NCBI GenBank assembly: GCA_017991555.1
Contig: JAGOQM010000005.1
Location: 190,520 to 254,519, forward strand
Length of the DNA stretch: 64,000 bases
Origin: Neisseriaceae bacterium
GTDB taxonomy: Bacteria; Pseudomonadota; Gammaproteobacteria; Burkholderiales; Neisseriaceae
Direction of reading: 5' to 3'
Shown here: positions 9,325-18,006 of the stretch, one piece after another
Numbering within the stretch: the first letter of the stretch is position 1
Layout: each line of letters begins with the position of its first letter
Notes under the pieces: generated by a model
The model's database searches: none
What the model was told of the DNA's origin: nothing
The model's input: only the letters and a program-made list of their open reading frames with translations
Program-made: the position numbers and the translations under genes

Positions 9325-10788
9325 ATGAGCATCGTCGATCAATCGATTTTCCAACAGCACGCCTACATTAATGGCGCTTGGGTGGCTTCTGCCAACGGCG
9401 CCACCATTGACGTGGTCAATCCTGCCGACCAAAGCGTCATTGCCACCATTCCTGCGCTGACCACAGCGCAGGTGGGCGAGGCCATTACGGCAGCAGAAGC
9501 GGCCTTGGCGCCGTGGAAGCGCCTGTCTATGAAGCAACGAGCCGACATTTTAAAACAATGGTTCGCCTTAATCATGCAGCATCAAGACGATTTGGCCGAG
9601 ATCATGACCGTGGAGCAGGGCAAGCCGCTTAAGGAAGCCCAAGGCGAGATTGCGTACGCGGCCAGTTTTATTGAATGGTTTGCGGAAGAAGGCCGCCGCA
9701 TGTATGGCGAAACCATCCCTGCGCCCAGCGCCGACAAGCGCTTGCTAACCCAGCGTGAGCCGGTGGGCGTGTGCGTGGCGATCACGCCGTGGAACTTCCC
9801 CGCCGCCATGATCACCCGTAAGGTGGCACCGGCCTTAGTGGCGGGCTGCACCATGATTGTGAAGCCCGCCCAAGAAACCCCATTTACCGCTCTGGCTTTG
9901 GTTCATTTGGCCGAGCTGGCGGGCGTGCCTAAAGGGGTATTGAACGTGGTGACCGGCAAGTCGGCCGACATCGTGCCGGTGCTGACCGACAGCCCCGTGG
10001 TGAAAAAAGTGAGCTTCACTGGTTCTACGCCGGTGGGGGCTTTATTGATGGCGCAATGCGCGCCCACCCTGAAAAAAATGTCTTTAGAGCTGGGGGGCAA
10101 TGCACCGCTCATCGTGTTTGCCGACGCCAACCTAGACGTGGCGGTGCAGGGCGTGATGGACAGCAAGTTTCGCAATGCGGGCCAAACCTGTGTGTGCAGC
10201 AACCGCATCTTTGTGCATGAGGCGGTTTATGCCGAGTTTGTGGCCAAGCTGGCCCAGCAGGTGGCGGCGCTGAAGGTCGGCAACGGCTTGGATGCAGGCG
10301 TCGACATCGGCCCGCTGATCAATGCCAAAGCGGTGGCCAAAATTCAGGCCCACATCAGCGACGCCGTGGCCCTAGGGGGCGAAGTCGTCGTGGGTGGCAA
10401 AGTGGCCGCTCAGGGCGGCAACTTCTTTGAGCCGACTTTAATTCAACACGCCAGCGACGACATGCTGTGTTTTCGCGACGAGACCTTTGCGCCGCTGGCC
10501 CCAATTTTCTCGTTCCGCGACGATCAAGAAGTGGTGCGCCGCGCCAACAACACCGAGTTTGGCCTAGCGTCCTACATTTTCACCGAAAGCCTGAGCCGCA
10601 CCATCGCCGTGGCTGATGCGCTTGAATACGGCATGGTGGGCATCAACACCGGCCTCATCTCCACCGCAGAAGCCCCTTTTGGCGGCGTCAAAGCCTCTGG
10701 CCTTGGGCGAGAAGGCTCGATGCATGGCCTGGATGAGTACACCGAACTGAAATACCTGTGCATCGGCAATGTGTCGCCGACGCTGTAA
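9325..10788 (+). CDS. NAD(P)-dependent aldehyde dehydrogenase, succinate-semialdehyde dehydrogenase (GabD) type
   Basis: Oxidises an aldehyde to the acid. The 487 residues from ATG 9325 align with GabD: PWNFPAAMITRKVAPAL (155-171), FTGSTPVG (231-238), general base Glu255 in LELGGNAPLIVF, catalytic Cys289 in NAGQTCVCSN, and the C-terminal SxAEAPFGGVKASGLGREG stretch. The frame is open from a TTG at 9301, but ATG 9325 is the usual start position. GabD-like enzymes accept succinate semialdehyde, glutarate semialdehyde and related compounds, so the true substrate here is unknown. It is the first gene of a same-strand cluster with a TPP-dependent dehydrogenase complex; it may oxidise an aldehyde released in the pathway. 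Confidence 0.88.
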   Translation: MSIVDQSIFQQHAYINGAWVASANGATIDVVNPADQSVIATIPALTTAQVGEAITAAEAALAPWKRLSMKQRADILKQWFALIMQHQDDLAEIMTVEQGKPLKEAQGEIAYAASFIEWFAEEGRRMYGETIPAPSADKRLLTQREPVGVCVAITPWNFPAAMITRKVAPALVAGCTMIVKPAQETPFTALALVHLAELAGVPKGVLNVVTGKSADIVPVLTDSPVVKKVSFTGSTPVGALLMAQCAPTLKKMSLELGGNAPLIVFADANLDVAVQGVMDSKFRNAGQTCVCSNRIFVHEAVYAEFVAKLAQQVAALKVGNGLDAGVDIGPLINAKAVAKIQAHISDAVALGGEVVVGGKVAAQGGNFFEPTLIQHASDDMLCFRDETFAPLAPIFSFRDDQEVVRRANNTEFGLASYIFTESLSRTIAVADALEYGMVGINTGLISTAEAPFGGVKASGLGREGSMHGLDEYTELKYLCIGNVSPTL

Positions 10789-10826
10789 GCCATTCATCAT
10801 CTATAAAAATTAATCAGGAGTCAGAC

Positions 10827-11612
10827 ATGGAGCAAACCCAACAAAACGCCCACTACGTCGGCATTGCCGGCAAAACGGTGTTGATCACAGGGGCGGCGGC
10901 CGGCATTGGCCTGTCGTTGTCAACGGCCTTTGCCAAGGCGGGTGCCAAGGTGTTTATGGTCGACCTTAATCCGGAAGCCCTAAGTAAGGCCGTAGCCGGC
11001 TTGCAAGGCTATATGGTGCACGGCCACACCGCTTCGGTGACCGACGATGCGGCGGTAAAACAGGCGTTTGAAGACTGCTGCGCGCGCTTTGGGCCGGTAG
11101 ACGTCCTGTTTAACAACGCAGGCATTTCATTGAACAAACCCTCATTAGACATCGGTTTAGACGAATGGCGCCGCTGCGTCGACGTCAACCTAACCAGCCT
11201 GTTTTTATGTTCGCAAGAGGCGGCCAAGCACATGCAGGCCAGTGGTGCGGGTGTGATCATCAATACCGCCTCGATTTGGGGCCTGTCGACCTCGGCCGAG
11301 CGCACCGCTTACTGCACCACCAAGGCTGGCGTGGTGGCGATGACCAAGTGTTTGGCCGCCGAGTGGGGTCAGTTTGGCATCCGCGTGTTGGCTTTGGGCC
11401 CGGGCTACACCCGCACCGCGCTGGTGGAAAAGCTGGCGCAGGCCAATACCCTCGACGTGGCCGACCTAGAGCGCCGCACGCCCTTAGGCCGCCTGGCCGA
11501 GCCGGATGAAATCGCTGAGCTGGCCCTGTTCTTGGCCTCTGATGCGGCTCGATTCATGACCGGCCAAACCCATTTAATTGATGGCGGTTGGGACGCCAAC
11601 GGTTTTCAATAA
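10827..11612 (+). CDS. Short-chain dehydrogenase/reductase (substrate unknown)
   Basis: Classical SDR of 261 residues. It has the nucleotide-binding TGAAAGIG (21-28), NNAG (96-99), structural Asn121, and the catalytic Ser149, Tyr162 and Lys166 (YCTTK). An aspartate after the second strand (VDLNPE, about 46) favours NAD over NADP, an inference from the family rule. The C-terminal TGQTHLIDGGWDANG is typical of sugar- or polyol-type SDRs. AGGAG at 10816-10820 supports ATG 10827; the frame opens earlier, within the preceding gene. It lies 38 bases after the aldehyde dehydrogenase. Candidate substrates include hydroxyketones, polyols or hydroxyacids; the sequence alone does not decide. Confidence 0.85.
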   Translation: MEQTQQNAHYVGIAGKTVLITGAAAGIGLSLSTAFAKAGAKVFMVDLNPEALSKAVAGLQGYMVHGHTASVTDDAAVKQAFEDCCARFGPVDVLFNNAGISLNKPSLDIGLDEWRRCVDVNLTSLFLCSQEAAKHMQASGAGVIINTASIWGLSTSAERTAYCTTKAGVVAMTKCLAAEWGQFGIRVLALGPGYTRTALVEKLAQANTLDVADLERRTPLGRLAEPDEIAELALFLASDAARFMTGQTHLIDGGWDANGFQ

Positions 11613-11672
11613 GTTTAAAACACACATCAAAAAAAGCAGTCATCCGCAAGGATAAATAAGGAAAGAAACGTC

Positions 11673-13856
11673 ATGGCAAAACACATTAATCTTCAACCCG
11701 CTAGCCGCTGGGTTGAATGTCAAACCACGCAAGCCGACTGGGATGAGGCAGCGACGCCACTGCTCGAAGGCATGCTGACCCAGCTGCATCTGATTCGGGC
11801 CTTTGAAGAAAGCGTCTTGGAGTTGGCCGGCGAAGGCCTAGTGCATGGCCCTGCGCACTCGAGCATTGGCCAAGAGGGCGGCGCCGTTGGGTCGATTATG
11901 TCTTTGACGGCAGCCGACCAGGTCAACGGATCTCACCGTGGTCACCATCAGTTTTTGGCTAAAGCCTTAACCTATTTGCGCCCCGACGGCATGAAGGCCG
12001 CAGAGGCTTTTGGTGACGACGTCGAAAACCTATTGCAGCGCACGCTGGCAGAAATCTTGGGCCTGGCCCAGGGCTTTTGTAAAGGCCGTGGCGGCTCCAT
12101 GCACTTGCAGTGGATTGAAGCCGGGGCTTTAGGCACCAACGCCATCGTCGGCGGTGGCGCACCGATGGCGGCAGGCGCCGCGTGGGCGCACAAACATGCG
12201 GGCACCGATGCGGTGGCGATCACCTATTTTGGGGACGGCGCCGTCAATATTGGCTCGGTGTTGGAAACCATGAACCTGGCAGCGGCGTGGAAGCTGCCGA
12301 TCTGCTTCTTTATCGAAAACAACCGCTATGCCGTGTCGACCTCAGTAGAAGAATCCACCGCCGAAACCCGCCTGTCTTCACGCGGCCTGGCGTTTAACAT
12401 CCCCAGCTGGAAGGTCGACGGCATGGACCCATTGGCGGTGCACCTCACCATGCAAGAAGCTTTGGCCCACATGCGCGCCGGTAATGGCCCCACCGTGGTA
12501 GAGGCGGATGTGTATCGATTCTTCCATCAAAATGGCCCTTACCCCGGCAGCGCCTTTGGCTATCGCAGCAAAGACGAAGAGCAGGCTTGGCGTCAGCGCG
12601 ACCCCATTGCCCAACTTGAGCAGCAAATGCAGCAACGGGGCGACATCACCGAAGCAGCTGTGGCTCAGCTGCGTGCCAACTGTCAGGCCATCATGGCCAA
12701 AGTGGTGGCGGCATTGACTGAGCCAGCAGCCAAGGGCAAGCGCCAAATTAGGCCAGAACTGTGGCCAGAAACCAGCTTTGTGGACGTGGGCATTCGCGGC
12801 GACCTAAGCGAAATTGCCGCCAGCCAAACCTTCGAAGAAGCCAGCTATCCGAACGCCATGGCCCAGCAAAAATTCATTGATGCGGTGGCGGGGGTGATGG
12901 ACCGCCGCATGAGCACCGACGCCAGCATCGTGGTGATGGGCGAGGACGTGCATCGCCTCAAAGGCGGCACCAATGGCGCCACCAAAGGCCTGAAAGAAAA
13001 ATTCCCAGAGCGTATTTTGGGCACCCCCATCAGTGAAAACGCCTTCATGGGCTTAGGCGGTGGGCTGGCCGTGGACGGTCGCTTTAAACCGGTGGTGGAA
13101 TTTATGTACCCCGACTTTATGTGGGTGGCCGCCGACCAGGTGTTTAACCAAGTGGGCAAAGTGCGCCATATGTTTGGTGGCCAAAGTGACGTGCCTTTGG
13201 TGTTACGCACCAAGGTGGCGATGGGCACGGGCTATGGCTCGCAGCACTCGATGGACCCAGCCGGTATTTTTGTGACCAACCCTGGTTGGCGCATCGTGGC
13301 GGCCTCAACGCCGTTTGATTATGTGGGCTTGATGAACTTTGCCCTACAGTGCAACGACCCGGTGTTGATGATCGAACACGTGGACTTATACACCCAAAGT
13401 GGGGCTTTCCCGAGCGACAATTTGGACTATCAGATTCCTTTCGGCAAGGCTGCGGTAAGGCGCGAAGGCAAGGCCTTAACCGTGTTGACCTATTTGTCGA
13501 TGGTGGGCCACAGCCTAGAAGCGGTGGCGCAAACCGGCATCGATGCCGAAGTGATCGACCTGCGCTTCTTAGACCGTGCCAGCTTGGATTGGGACACCAT
13601 CGAGGCCAGCATCCGCAAAACCAATAATGTGCTCATTGTGGAGCAAGGCAATCAGGGCACTTCTTACGGTGGCTGGTTGGCCGATGAGTTGCAGCGCCGC
13701 TGCTTTGACTGGTTGGATCAGCCGATCCAACGGGTTCATGGCTCCGAAGGCGCGCCGAGCATTTCTAAAGTGTTGGAACGCGCCGCCAGTGCCCGTACCG
13801 AAGAAGTGGTGGCCGGACTGCAAGGCGTGATGCGCGACAAGGGTGAGCTGGTTTAA
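11673..13856 (+). CDS. 2-Oxoacid/acetoin-type dehydrogenase E1, alpha and beta subunits fused
   Basis: Thiamine-diphosphate E1 component of a 2-oxoacid dehydrogenase complex, encoded as one 727-residue chain. The alpha part (about 1-345) has HSSIGQEGGAVG (62-73), SHRGHHQFLAKAL (87-99), GRGGSMHL (138-145) and the TPP motif GDGAVN (187-192) ending at Asn-Asn (216-217). The beta part (about 395-727) starts AQQKFIDAVAGVMDRRM and contains VVMGEDV, ENAFMGLGGGLAVDG, VVEFMYPDFMWVAADQ, SQHSMDPAG and DLRFLDRASLDWDTI, all E1-beta-like. Most E1 alpha-beta enzymes of acetoin, branched-chain or pyruvate type are two separate genes; fused forms occur in scattered lineages. E2 and E3 genes follow. The oxo substrate cannot be named. 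Confidence 0.88.
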   Translation: MAKHINLQPASRWVECQTTQADWDEAATPLLEGMLTQLHLIRAFEESVLELAGEGLVHGPAHSSIGQEGGAVGSIMSLTAADQVNGSHRGHHQFLAKALTYLRPDGMKAAEAFGDDVENLLQRTLAEILGLAQGFCKGRGGSMHLQWIEAGALGTNAIVGGGAPMAAGAAWAHKHAGTDAVAITYFGDGAVNIGSVLETMNLAAAWKLPICFFIENNRYAVSTSVEESTAETRLSSRGLAFNIPSWKVDGMDPLAVHLTMQEALAHMRAGNGPTVVEADVYRFFHQNGPYPGSAFGYRSKDEEQAWRQRDPIAQLEQQMQQRGDITEAAVAQLRANCQAIMAKVVAALTEPAAKGKRQIRPELWPETSFVDVGIRGDLSEIAASQTFEEASYPNAMAQQKFIDAVAGVMDRRMSTDASIVVMGEDVHRLKGGTNGATKGLKEKFPERILGTPISENAFMGLGGGLAVDGRFKPVVEFMYPDFMWVAADQVFNQVGKVRHMFGGQSDVPLVLRTKVAMGTGYGSQHSMDPAGIFVTNPGWRIVAASTPFDYVGLMNFALQCNDPVLMIEHVDLYTQSGAFPSDNLDYQIPFGKAAVRREGKALTVLTYLSMVGHSLEAVAQTGIDAEVIDLRFLDRASLDWDTIEASIRKTNNVLIVEQGNQGTSYGGWLADELQRRCFDWLDQPIQRVHGSEGAPSISKVLERAASARTEEVVAGLQGVMRDKGELV

Positions 13857-13903
13857 GCCAGCACGAGTGAGTTTCAGGTGATTCATTTACAGAATAAGGA
13901 AGC

Positions 13904-15121
13904 ATGATGTCTAAGTTATTACACATGCCAGAAGTACTTGCGAATACAACGCACGCCACCATCAATAAATGGTTGGTACAAGAGGGCGACGCCGTGGTGG
14001 TGGGCCAGGTGATTGCCGAAGTCGAAACCGACAAGGCTTTGGTGGACATGGTGGCAGAAGAAGACGCCATCATCAGCAAGCTCATCGCCCGCGACGGCGA
14101 CGAAGTGGCCGTGGGCGCCCCCATTGCGCAGCTGAATGGCGACGGCAACGTGGATTTAAGCGCCGTGACCACGATGGTGGCACTTGAGGCAGAAGCCACG
14201 CCCGCTGCGGCGACGGCCAGCACGCCAGCGGCGGCTAGCCCGGCCGAAGCGGGGGCCGCGCCGCGTCTGTTTGCCTCGCCGTTGGCCAAACGTTTGGCGG
14301 CACAGCATGGCGTGGATTTGGCCAGCCTCAGCGGCAGCGGCCCCCGAGGGCGCATTGTGAAGCGCGACATCGAAGGTGCGTTGCAGGCTCAAGCGGCTGC
14401 GCCTAGCGCCGTGGCGTCGACGCCGATCGTCGCTGCCGCAGTAGATTACGATGAGCTGCCGTTGAGCAATATGCGCAAAACCATTGCGCGGCGCTTAACC
14501 GAAAGCAAGAGCACGGTGCCGCACTTCTATTTAAATGTGGACTGCCGCGTCGATGCGTTGATGGCCTTACGTCAGCAGGTGAACGCCGTAGCGGCCGAAA
14601 AAGTGTCGGTGAATGATTTGGTGATCAAGGCCGCGGCCATGGCCCTCAAGCAGGTGCCGGCGATGAACGTGACCTGGGCCGAAACCGCCATTCGTCAATA
14701 CCATCACGTCGACATCAGCGTGGCCGTGGCCACGGAAAAAGGCTTGCTCACGCCGGTGTTGCGACAGGCCGAAGGCAAATCTTTGTCGGCCATTCACGCC
14801 GAAGTGGCTGAGTTGGCCACGCTGGCGCGTGACGGCAAGCTGATGCCAGAACAATACCAAGGCGGTAGCTTCAGCATCAGCAATTTGGGCATGTTTGGCG
14901 TGAGCAGCTTTAACGCCATCATTAACCCGCCTCAGGCCGGCATCTTGGCCGTGGGCGGCATTAAGAAAATGCCGGTGGTGGTGGACGATGCCTTGCAAGT
15001 GGCGTCGGTGATGAGCTGTTGCCTGTCGGTGGACCACCGCGTGGTGGATGGTGCCGTGGCGGCGCAGTGGCTGGCGGTGTTCCAGCAGCTGATTGAAGAA
15101 CCTTTGACGCTGTTAATTTAA
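13904..15121 (+). CDS. Dihydrolipoamide acyltransferase (E2) of the same complex
   Basis: Forms the core of the complex and transfers the acyl group from lipoate to CoA. The 405 residues contain one N-terminal lipoyl domain (1-80) with the lipoylated Lys44 in ETDKALVDM, an Ala/Pro-rich flexible linker (about 81-120), a peripheral-subunit-binding domain (about 121-157, RLFASPLAKRL...GPRGRIVKRDIE), and the catalytic domain with SCCLSVDHRVVDG (His378, Asp382). Two adjacent ATG codons (13904, 13907) follow AAGGA, so the start may be one residue shorter. It lies 47 bases after E1. A single lipoyl domain is usual for acetoin and branched-chain type complexes. Confidence 0.92.
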   Translation: MMSKLLHMPEVLANTTHATINKWLVQEGDAVVVGQVIAEVETDKALVDMVAEEDAIISKLIARDGDEVAVGAPIAQLNGDGNVDLSAVTTMVALEAEATPAAATASTPAAASPAEAGAAPRLFASPLAKRLAAQHGVDLASLSGSGPRGRIVKRDIEGALQAQAAAPSAVASTPIVAAAVDYDELPLSNMRKTIARRLTESKSTVPHFYLNVDCRVDALMALRQQVNAVAAEKVSVNDLVIKAAAMALKQVPAMNVTWAETAIRQYHHVDISVAVATEKGLLTPVLRQAEGKSLSAIHAEVAELATLARDGKLMPEQYQGGSFSISNLGMFGVSSFNAIINPPQAGILAVGGIKKMPVVVDDALQVASVMSCCLSVDHRVVDGAVAAQWLAVFQQLIEEPLTLLI

Positions 15122-15131
15122 GGAGGCGGAC

Positions 15132-16523
15132 ATGAACCATCAAACATTCGACCTCGTCGTCATCGGTGGTGGCCCTGGCGGCTATGTGGCCGCGATACGG
15201 GCCAGCCAATTGGGCTTGAACACGGCGGTGGTGGAAAAAGCCGAACTGGGCGGCATTTGCCTGAACTGGGGCTGCTTGCCCACCAAGGCTTTGCTGCGCA
15301 GCGCTGACGTGCTGCGCTTGGTGCAAAAAGCCGATCATTTTGGCGTCAACGTGGGCTTGCCGCAGGTGGATTTAAGCAAGATGGTGGGCCGTTCGCGCGA
15401 GGTGTCGGGTAAGTTACAGCGCGGCGTGGCCGGCTTGTTGAAAAAAAATAAGGTCACCGTCATTCAGGGTGAAGCGACGTTGTTGGGCCAGAGCCGCGTC
15501 AGCGTGCAAGGGGCTCAAGGGGCGCAAACGCTGGTGGCCAGCCACATCATTGTGGCCACTGGCGCCCGCGCCAAGGCCTTGCCGAACATGCCCATTGATG
15601 GCGAACATTATTGGAGCTACCGCGAGGCCTTGGTGCCCAAAAGCCTGCCCAAACGCATGGTGGTCATTGGGGCTGGTGCCATTGGCATCGAGTTTGCCTG
15701 TTTCTATCGGGCCCTCGGCGTCGAGGTAAGCGTGGTGGAGCTGTCGGCGCGGATTTTGCCGCAGGAAGACAGCGACGTGTCGGCCTGCGTGGCCAAGTCG
15801 CTGTGCCAGGACGGCATGCAGCTGTACACCGGCTGTCAGGTGGCCGAACACACCTTAGACAAGGGCGTGGTCAGCCTGCGCTTGGCCGGTGCCTCTAGCG
15901 AAACCTTAGAGGCAGAAGTGGTGCTGTTGGCGGTCGGCATCAGCGCCAACGTTGAAGCAATGGGCCTTGAGCACACCCAGGTCGAACTCGACCGTGGCCA
16001 CATCGTCACCGACGCGTTTTGTCGCACCGCCGAGCCGAACCTATACGCCATTGGCGACGTGGCCGGCGCGCCGTGGTTGGCGCACAAGGCCAGCCACGAA
16101 GGGGTGCTGTGCGTGGAAAAAATCATGGGTTTAGCGGTGCAGCCTTTGGCGGTGAATAAGGTGCCGGCCTGTACCTATAGCCACCCACAGGTGGCCAGTG
16201 TGGGCTACACCGAGGCGCAGGCACAGGCCTTAGGTAAGCCGCTAAAAGTGGGCAAGTTTCCGTTTGTGGCCAATGGTAAAGCCTTGGCCATGGACAGCGC
16301 TGAAGGCTTTGTCAAAGTGATTTTTGACGAAGCCAGCGGCGAGTTGTTGGGGGCCCACATGGTGGGCGATGAAGTGACCGAAATGATCAATGGCTATGCC
16401 ATTGCGCAAGAACTGGAGACCACAGAGCAAGAGCTGATGCACGCGATTTTACCGCACCCGACCATGTCGGAGGCCATGCATGAGGCCGTATTGACGGCGT
16501 ATGATCGCGCCTTGCATCAATAG
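15132..16523 (+). CDS. Dihydrolipoamide dehydrogenase (E3) of the same complex
   Basis: FAD- and NAD-dependent flavoprotein that reoxidises dihydrolipoamide. In 463 residues: FAD-binding VVIGGGPGGYVAA, redox-active disulfide Cys43/Cys48 in GGICLNWGCLPTKALL, NAD-binding VVIGAGAIGIEFA, second FAD motif YAIGDVAG, and the C-terminal catalytic His442 and Glu447 (LPHPTMSE). The 'W' and 'LPTKAL' variant around the disulfide is common in complexes other than the housekeeping pyruvate/2-oxoglutarate ones, which suggests a dedicated E3. A perfect AGGAGG precedes ATG 15132, 10 bases after E2. Confidence 0.94.
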   Translation: MNHQTFDLVVIGGGPGGYVAAIRASQLGLNTAVVEKAELGGICLNWGCLPTKALLRSADVLRLVQKADHFGVNVGLPQVDLSKMVGRSREVSGKLQRGVAGLLKKNKVTVIQGEATLLGQSRVSVQGAQGAQTLVASHIIVATGARAKALPNMPIDGEHYWSYREALVPKSLPKRMVVIGAGAIGIEFACFYRALGVEVSVVELSARILPQEDSDVSACVAKSLCQDGMQLYTGCQVAEHTLDKGVVSLRLAGASSETLEAEVVLLAVGISANVEAMGLEHTQVELDRGHIVTDAFCRTAEPNLYAIGDVAGAPWLAHKASHEGVLCVEKIMGLAVQPLAVNKVPACTYSHPQVASVGYTEAQAQALGKPLKVGKFPFVANGKALAMDSAEGFVKVIFDEASGELLGAHMVGDEVTEMINGYAIAQELETTEQELMHAILPHPTMSEAMHEAVLTAYDRALHQ

Positions 16524-16542
16524 CAGCACACAAGGAGAAGGC

Positions 16543-16563
16543 GGCCCCGACAGTGTCAGGGCC
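16543..16563. repeat. Intercistronic dyad before the transporter gene
   Basis: Near-perfect 21-base dyad, ggccccgaca / tgtcagggcc with one mismatch, between E3 and the transporter. There is no T-run, so it is more likely an mRNA structural element than a terminator. Confidence 0.45.
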
Positions 16564-16595
16564 GTGATGACGATAAATATAAAAGGGAGCGCAGT

Positions 16596-17903
16596 ATGAC
16601 CCAAATAGCAGACAACCCAACCACAACCGCCTCGGCATCCGCAGAGGCGATCAGTGCGCAGCAGCGCAAAAAATCATTATTGGCCAGCGGCGTCGGTAAT
16701 TTATTAGAATGGTACGACTGGACCATTTATGCCGTGGCTTCGGTGTACATCGCTTCGGCGCTGTTCGACAAAAGCGACCCCACCTCGGCCTTATTGAGCA
16801 CGCTGGCGGTGTTTGCCGTCGGCTTTGTTTCCCGCCCCTTTGGCGGCTTTATTTTCGGGCCTTTGGCGGATAAGATTGGCCGTCGTAACGTGTTGGTGAC
16901 CACCATGCTGTTAATGGCGGGTGCCAGCGTCGTGATTGCTTTGATTCCGAGCTACGACCGCATCGGCAACTGGGCCTCGGTGATTCTGTTGCTGGCGCGG
17001 TTGGTGCAGGGCTTTGCCCACGGTGGCGAAACCACGACCTCCTATGCCTATGTGTCTGAAATCGCCCCGCCTAAGTCGCGCGGCCTGTGGTCGAGCAGCG
17101 TGTTTTTTGCGGTGGGCCTAGGCTCTCTCATTGCCACCTTGTTCTTGGCCTTGTTGAGCACGGTGTTGACGGTGGAAGACATGCAGACCTGGGGCTGGCG
17201 CGTGCCGTTCTTGATCGGTGGCTTCTTGGCCATTTTTGCCATGTATTTACGCCGCAACATGATTGAGAGCGAACACGTTGAGAAAATGCAAAACGACGAC
17301 ACCCCCGCGTGGCCGTTGTCTAAGTTTTTAAAAACCGGTTTTAAACTGTTTTTCTATGAGGCTGGTTCGACGCTGACGTATTACATTTGGGTGACCTGCG
17401 TGGCCATTTACGCCATCACCCAAAAGCAAATGGACGCGCACGATGCCTTTGTGATGAGCGCCTTGGCGCAGCTGGTGTACATTGTGTGCCTGCCGATCCA
17501 AGGGTGGTTTTCAGACATCATTGGCCGCAAAGCCAGCACCCTGATTTCCTTTACCGGTTCTGGCCTGCTGCTGTTCCCGCTGTGGAGCTTGATCAGCAAC
17601 GAGCCGTGGACGCTGTTCGTGGCCCAAGCTGTGGGTTTGGTGATGGTGGGCTTCTTGACCTCCAATAAGCCGGCGGCGATGTCGGAGCAAATTCCGACGC
17701 GCTACCGCACCAAGCTATTCGGCATTTTTATGTCGCTGGCGATTGCGGTGTTTGGCGGCACGGCCTCTTACTTGAACGCATGGATGTACTCTAAAGACAT
17801 CGGCTGGCTGTTCAATGTGTATGGCGTGGTGATTTGCGTCGTGGCCATCAGCGTGGTGCTGACTTGGAAAAACAATAAAGGGATTGATTTAGACAAGGTT
17901 TAA
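16596..17903 (+). CDS. MFS transporter, metabolite:H+ symporter (MHS) family
   Basis: Inner-membrane symporter of 435 residues with about 12 predicted membrane segments. The MHS features are GNLLEWYDWTIYA early in the protein, the loop 2-3 motif GPLADKIGRRNVL, and RLVQGFAHGGETTTSYAYVSEIAPPKSRG between segments 4 and 5. Family members import carboxylates such as 2-oxoglutarate, citrate, shikimate, proline/betaine or dicarboxylates. Its place inside a catabolic cluster suggests that it brings in the pathway substrate, probably an organic acid; this is inference. It is 72 bases after E3, with hairpins on both sides. Confidence 0.88.
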   Translation: MTQIADNPTTTASASAEAISAQQRKKSLLASGVGNLLEWYDWTIYAVASVYIASALFDKSDPTSALLSTLAVFAVGFVSRPFGGFIFGPLADKIGRRNVLVTTMLLMAGASVVIALIPSYDRIGNWASVILLLARLVQGFAHGGETTTSYAYVSEIAPPKSRGLWSSSVFFAVGLGSLIATLFLALLSTVLTVEDMQTWGWRVPFLIGGFLAIFAMYLRRNMIESEHVEKMQNDDTPAWPLSKFLKTGFKLFFYEAGSTLTYYIWVTCVAIYAITQKQMDAHDAFVMSALAQLVYIVCLPIQGWFSDIIGRKASTLISFTGSGLLLFPLWSLISNEPWTLFVAQAVGLVMVGFLTSNKPAAMSEQIPTRYRTKLFGIFMSLAIAVFGGTASYLNAWMYSKDIGWLFNVYGVVICVVAISVVLTWKNNKGIDLDKV

Positions 17904-17913
17904 GGTCGATGAG

Positions 17914-17957
17914 GGCGCGCCGTGGGCCTCTTTCACACACATCGCCCACCGCGCGCC
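17914..17957. repeat. Intercistronic hairpin after the transporter gene
   Basis: Fourteen-pair stem with one mismatch (ggcgcgccgtgggc 17914-17927, gcccaccgcgcgcc 17944-17957), 16-base loop, no T-run. It lies 10 bases after the transporter stop. Confidence 0.55.
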
Positions 17958-18006
17958 TGAGGCCTTATAGGGCCGTGACGAGACCCTAACGACTTGAAAG
18001 GACACT

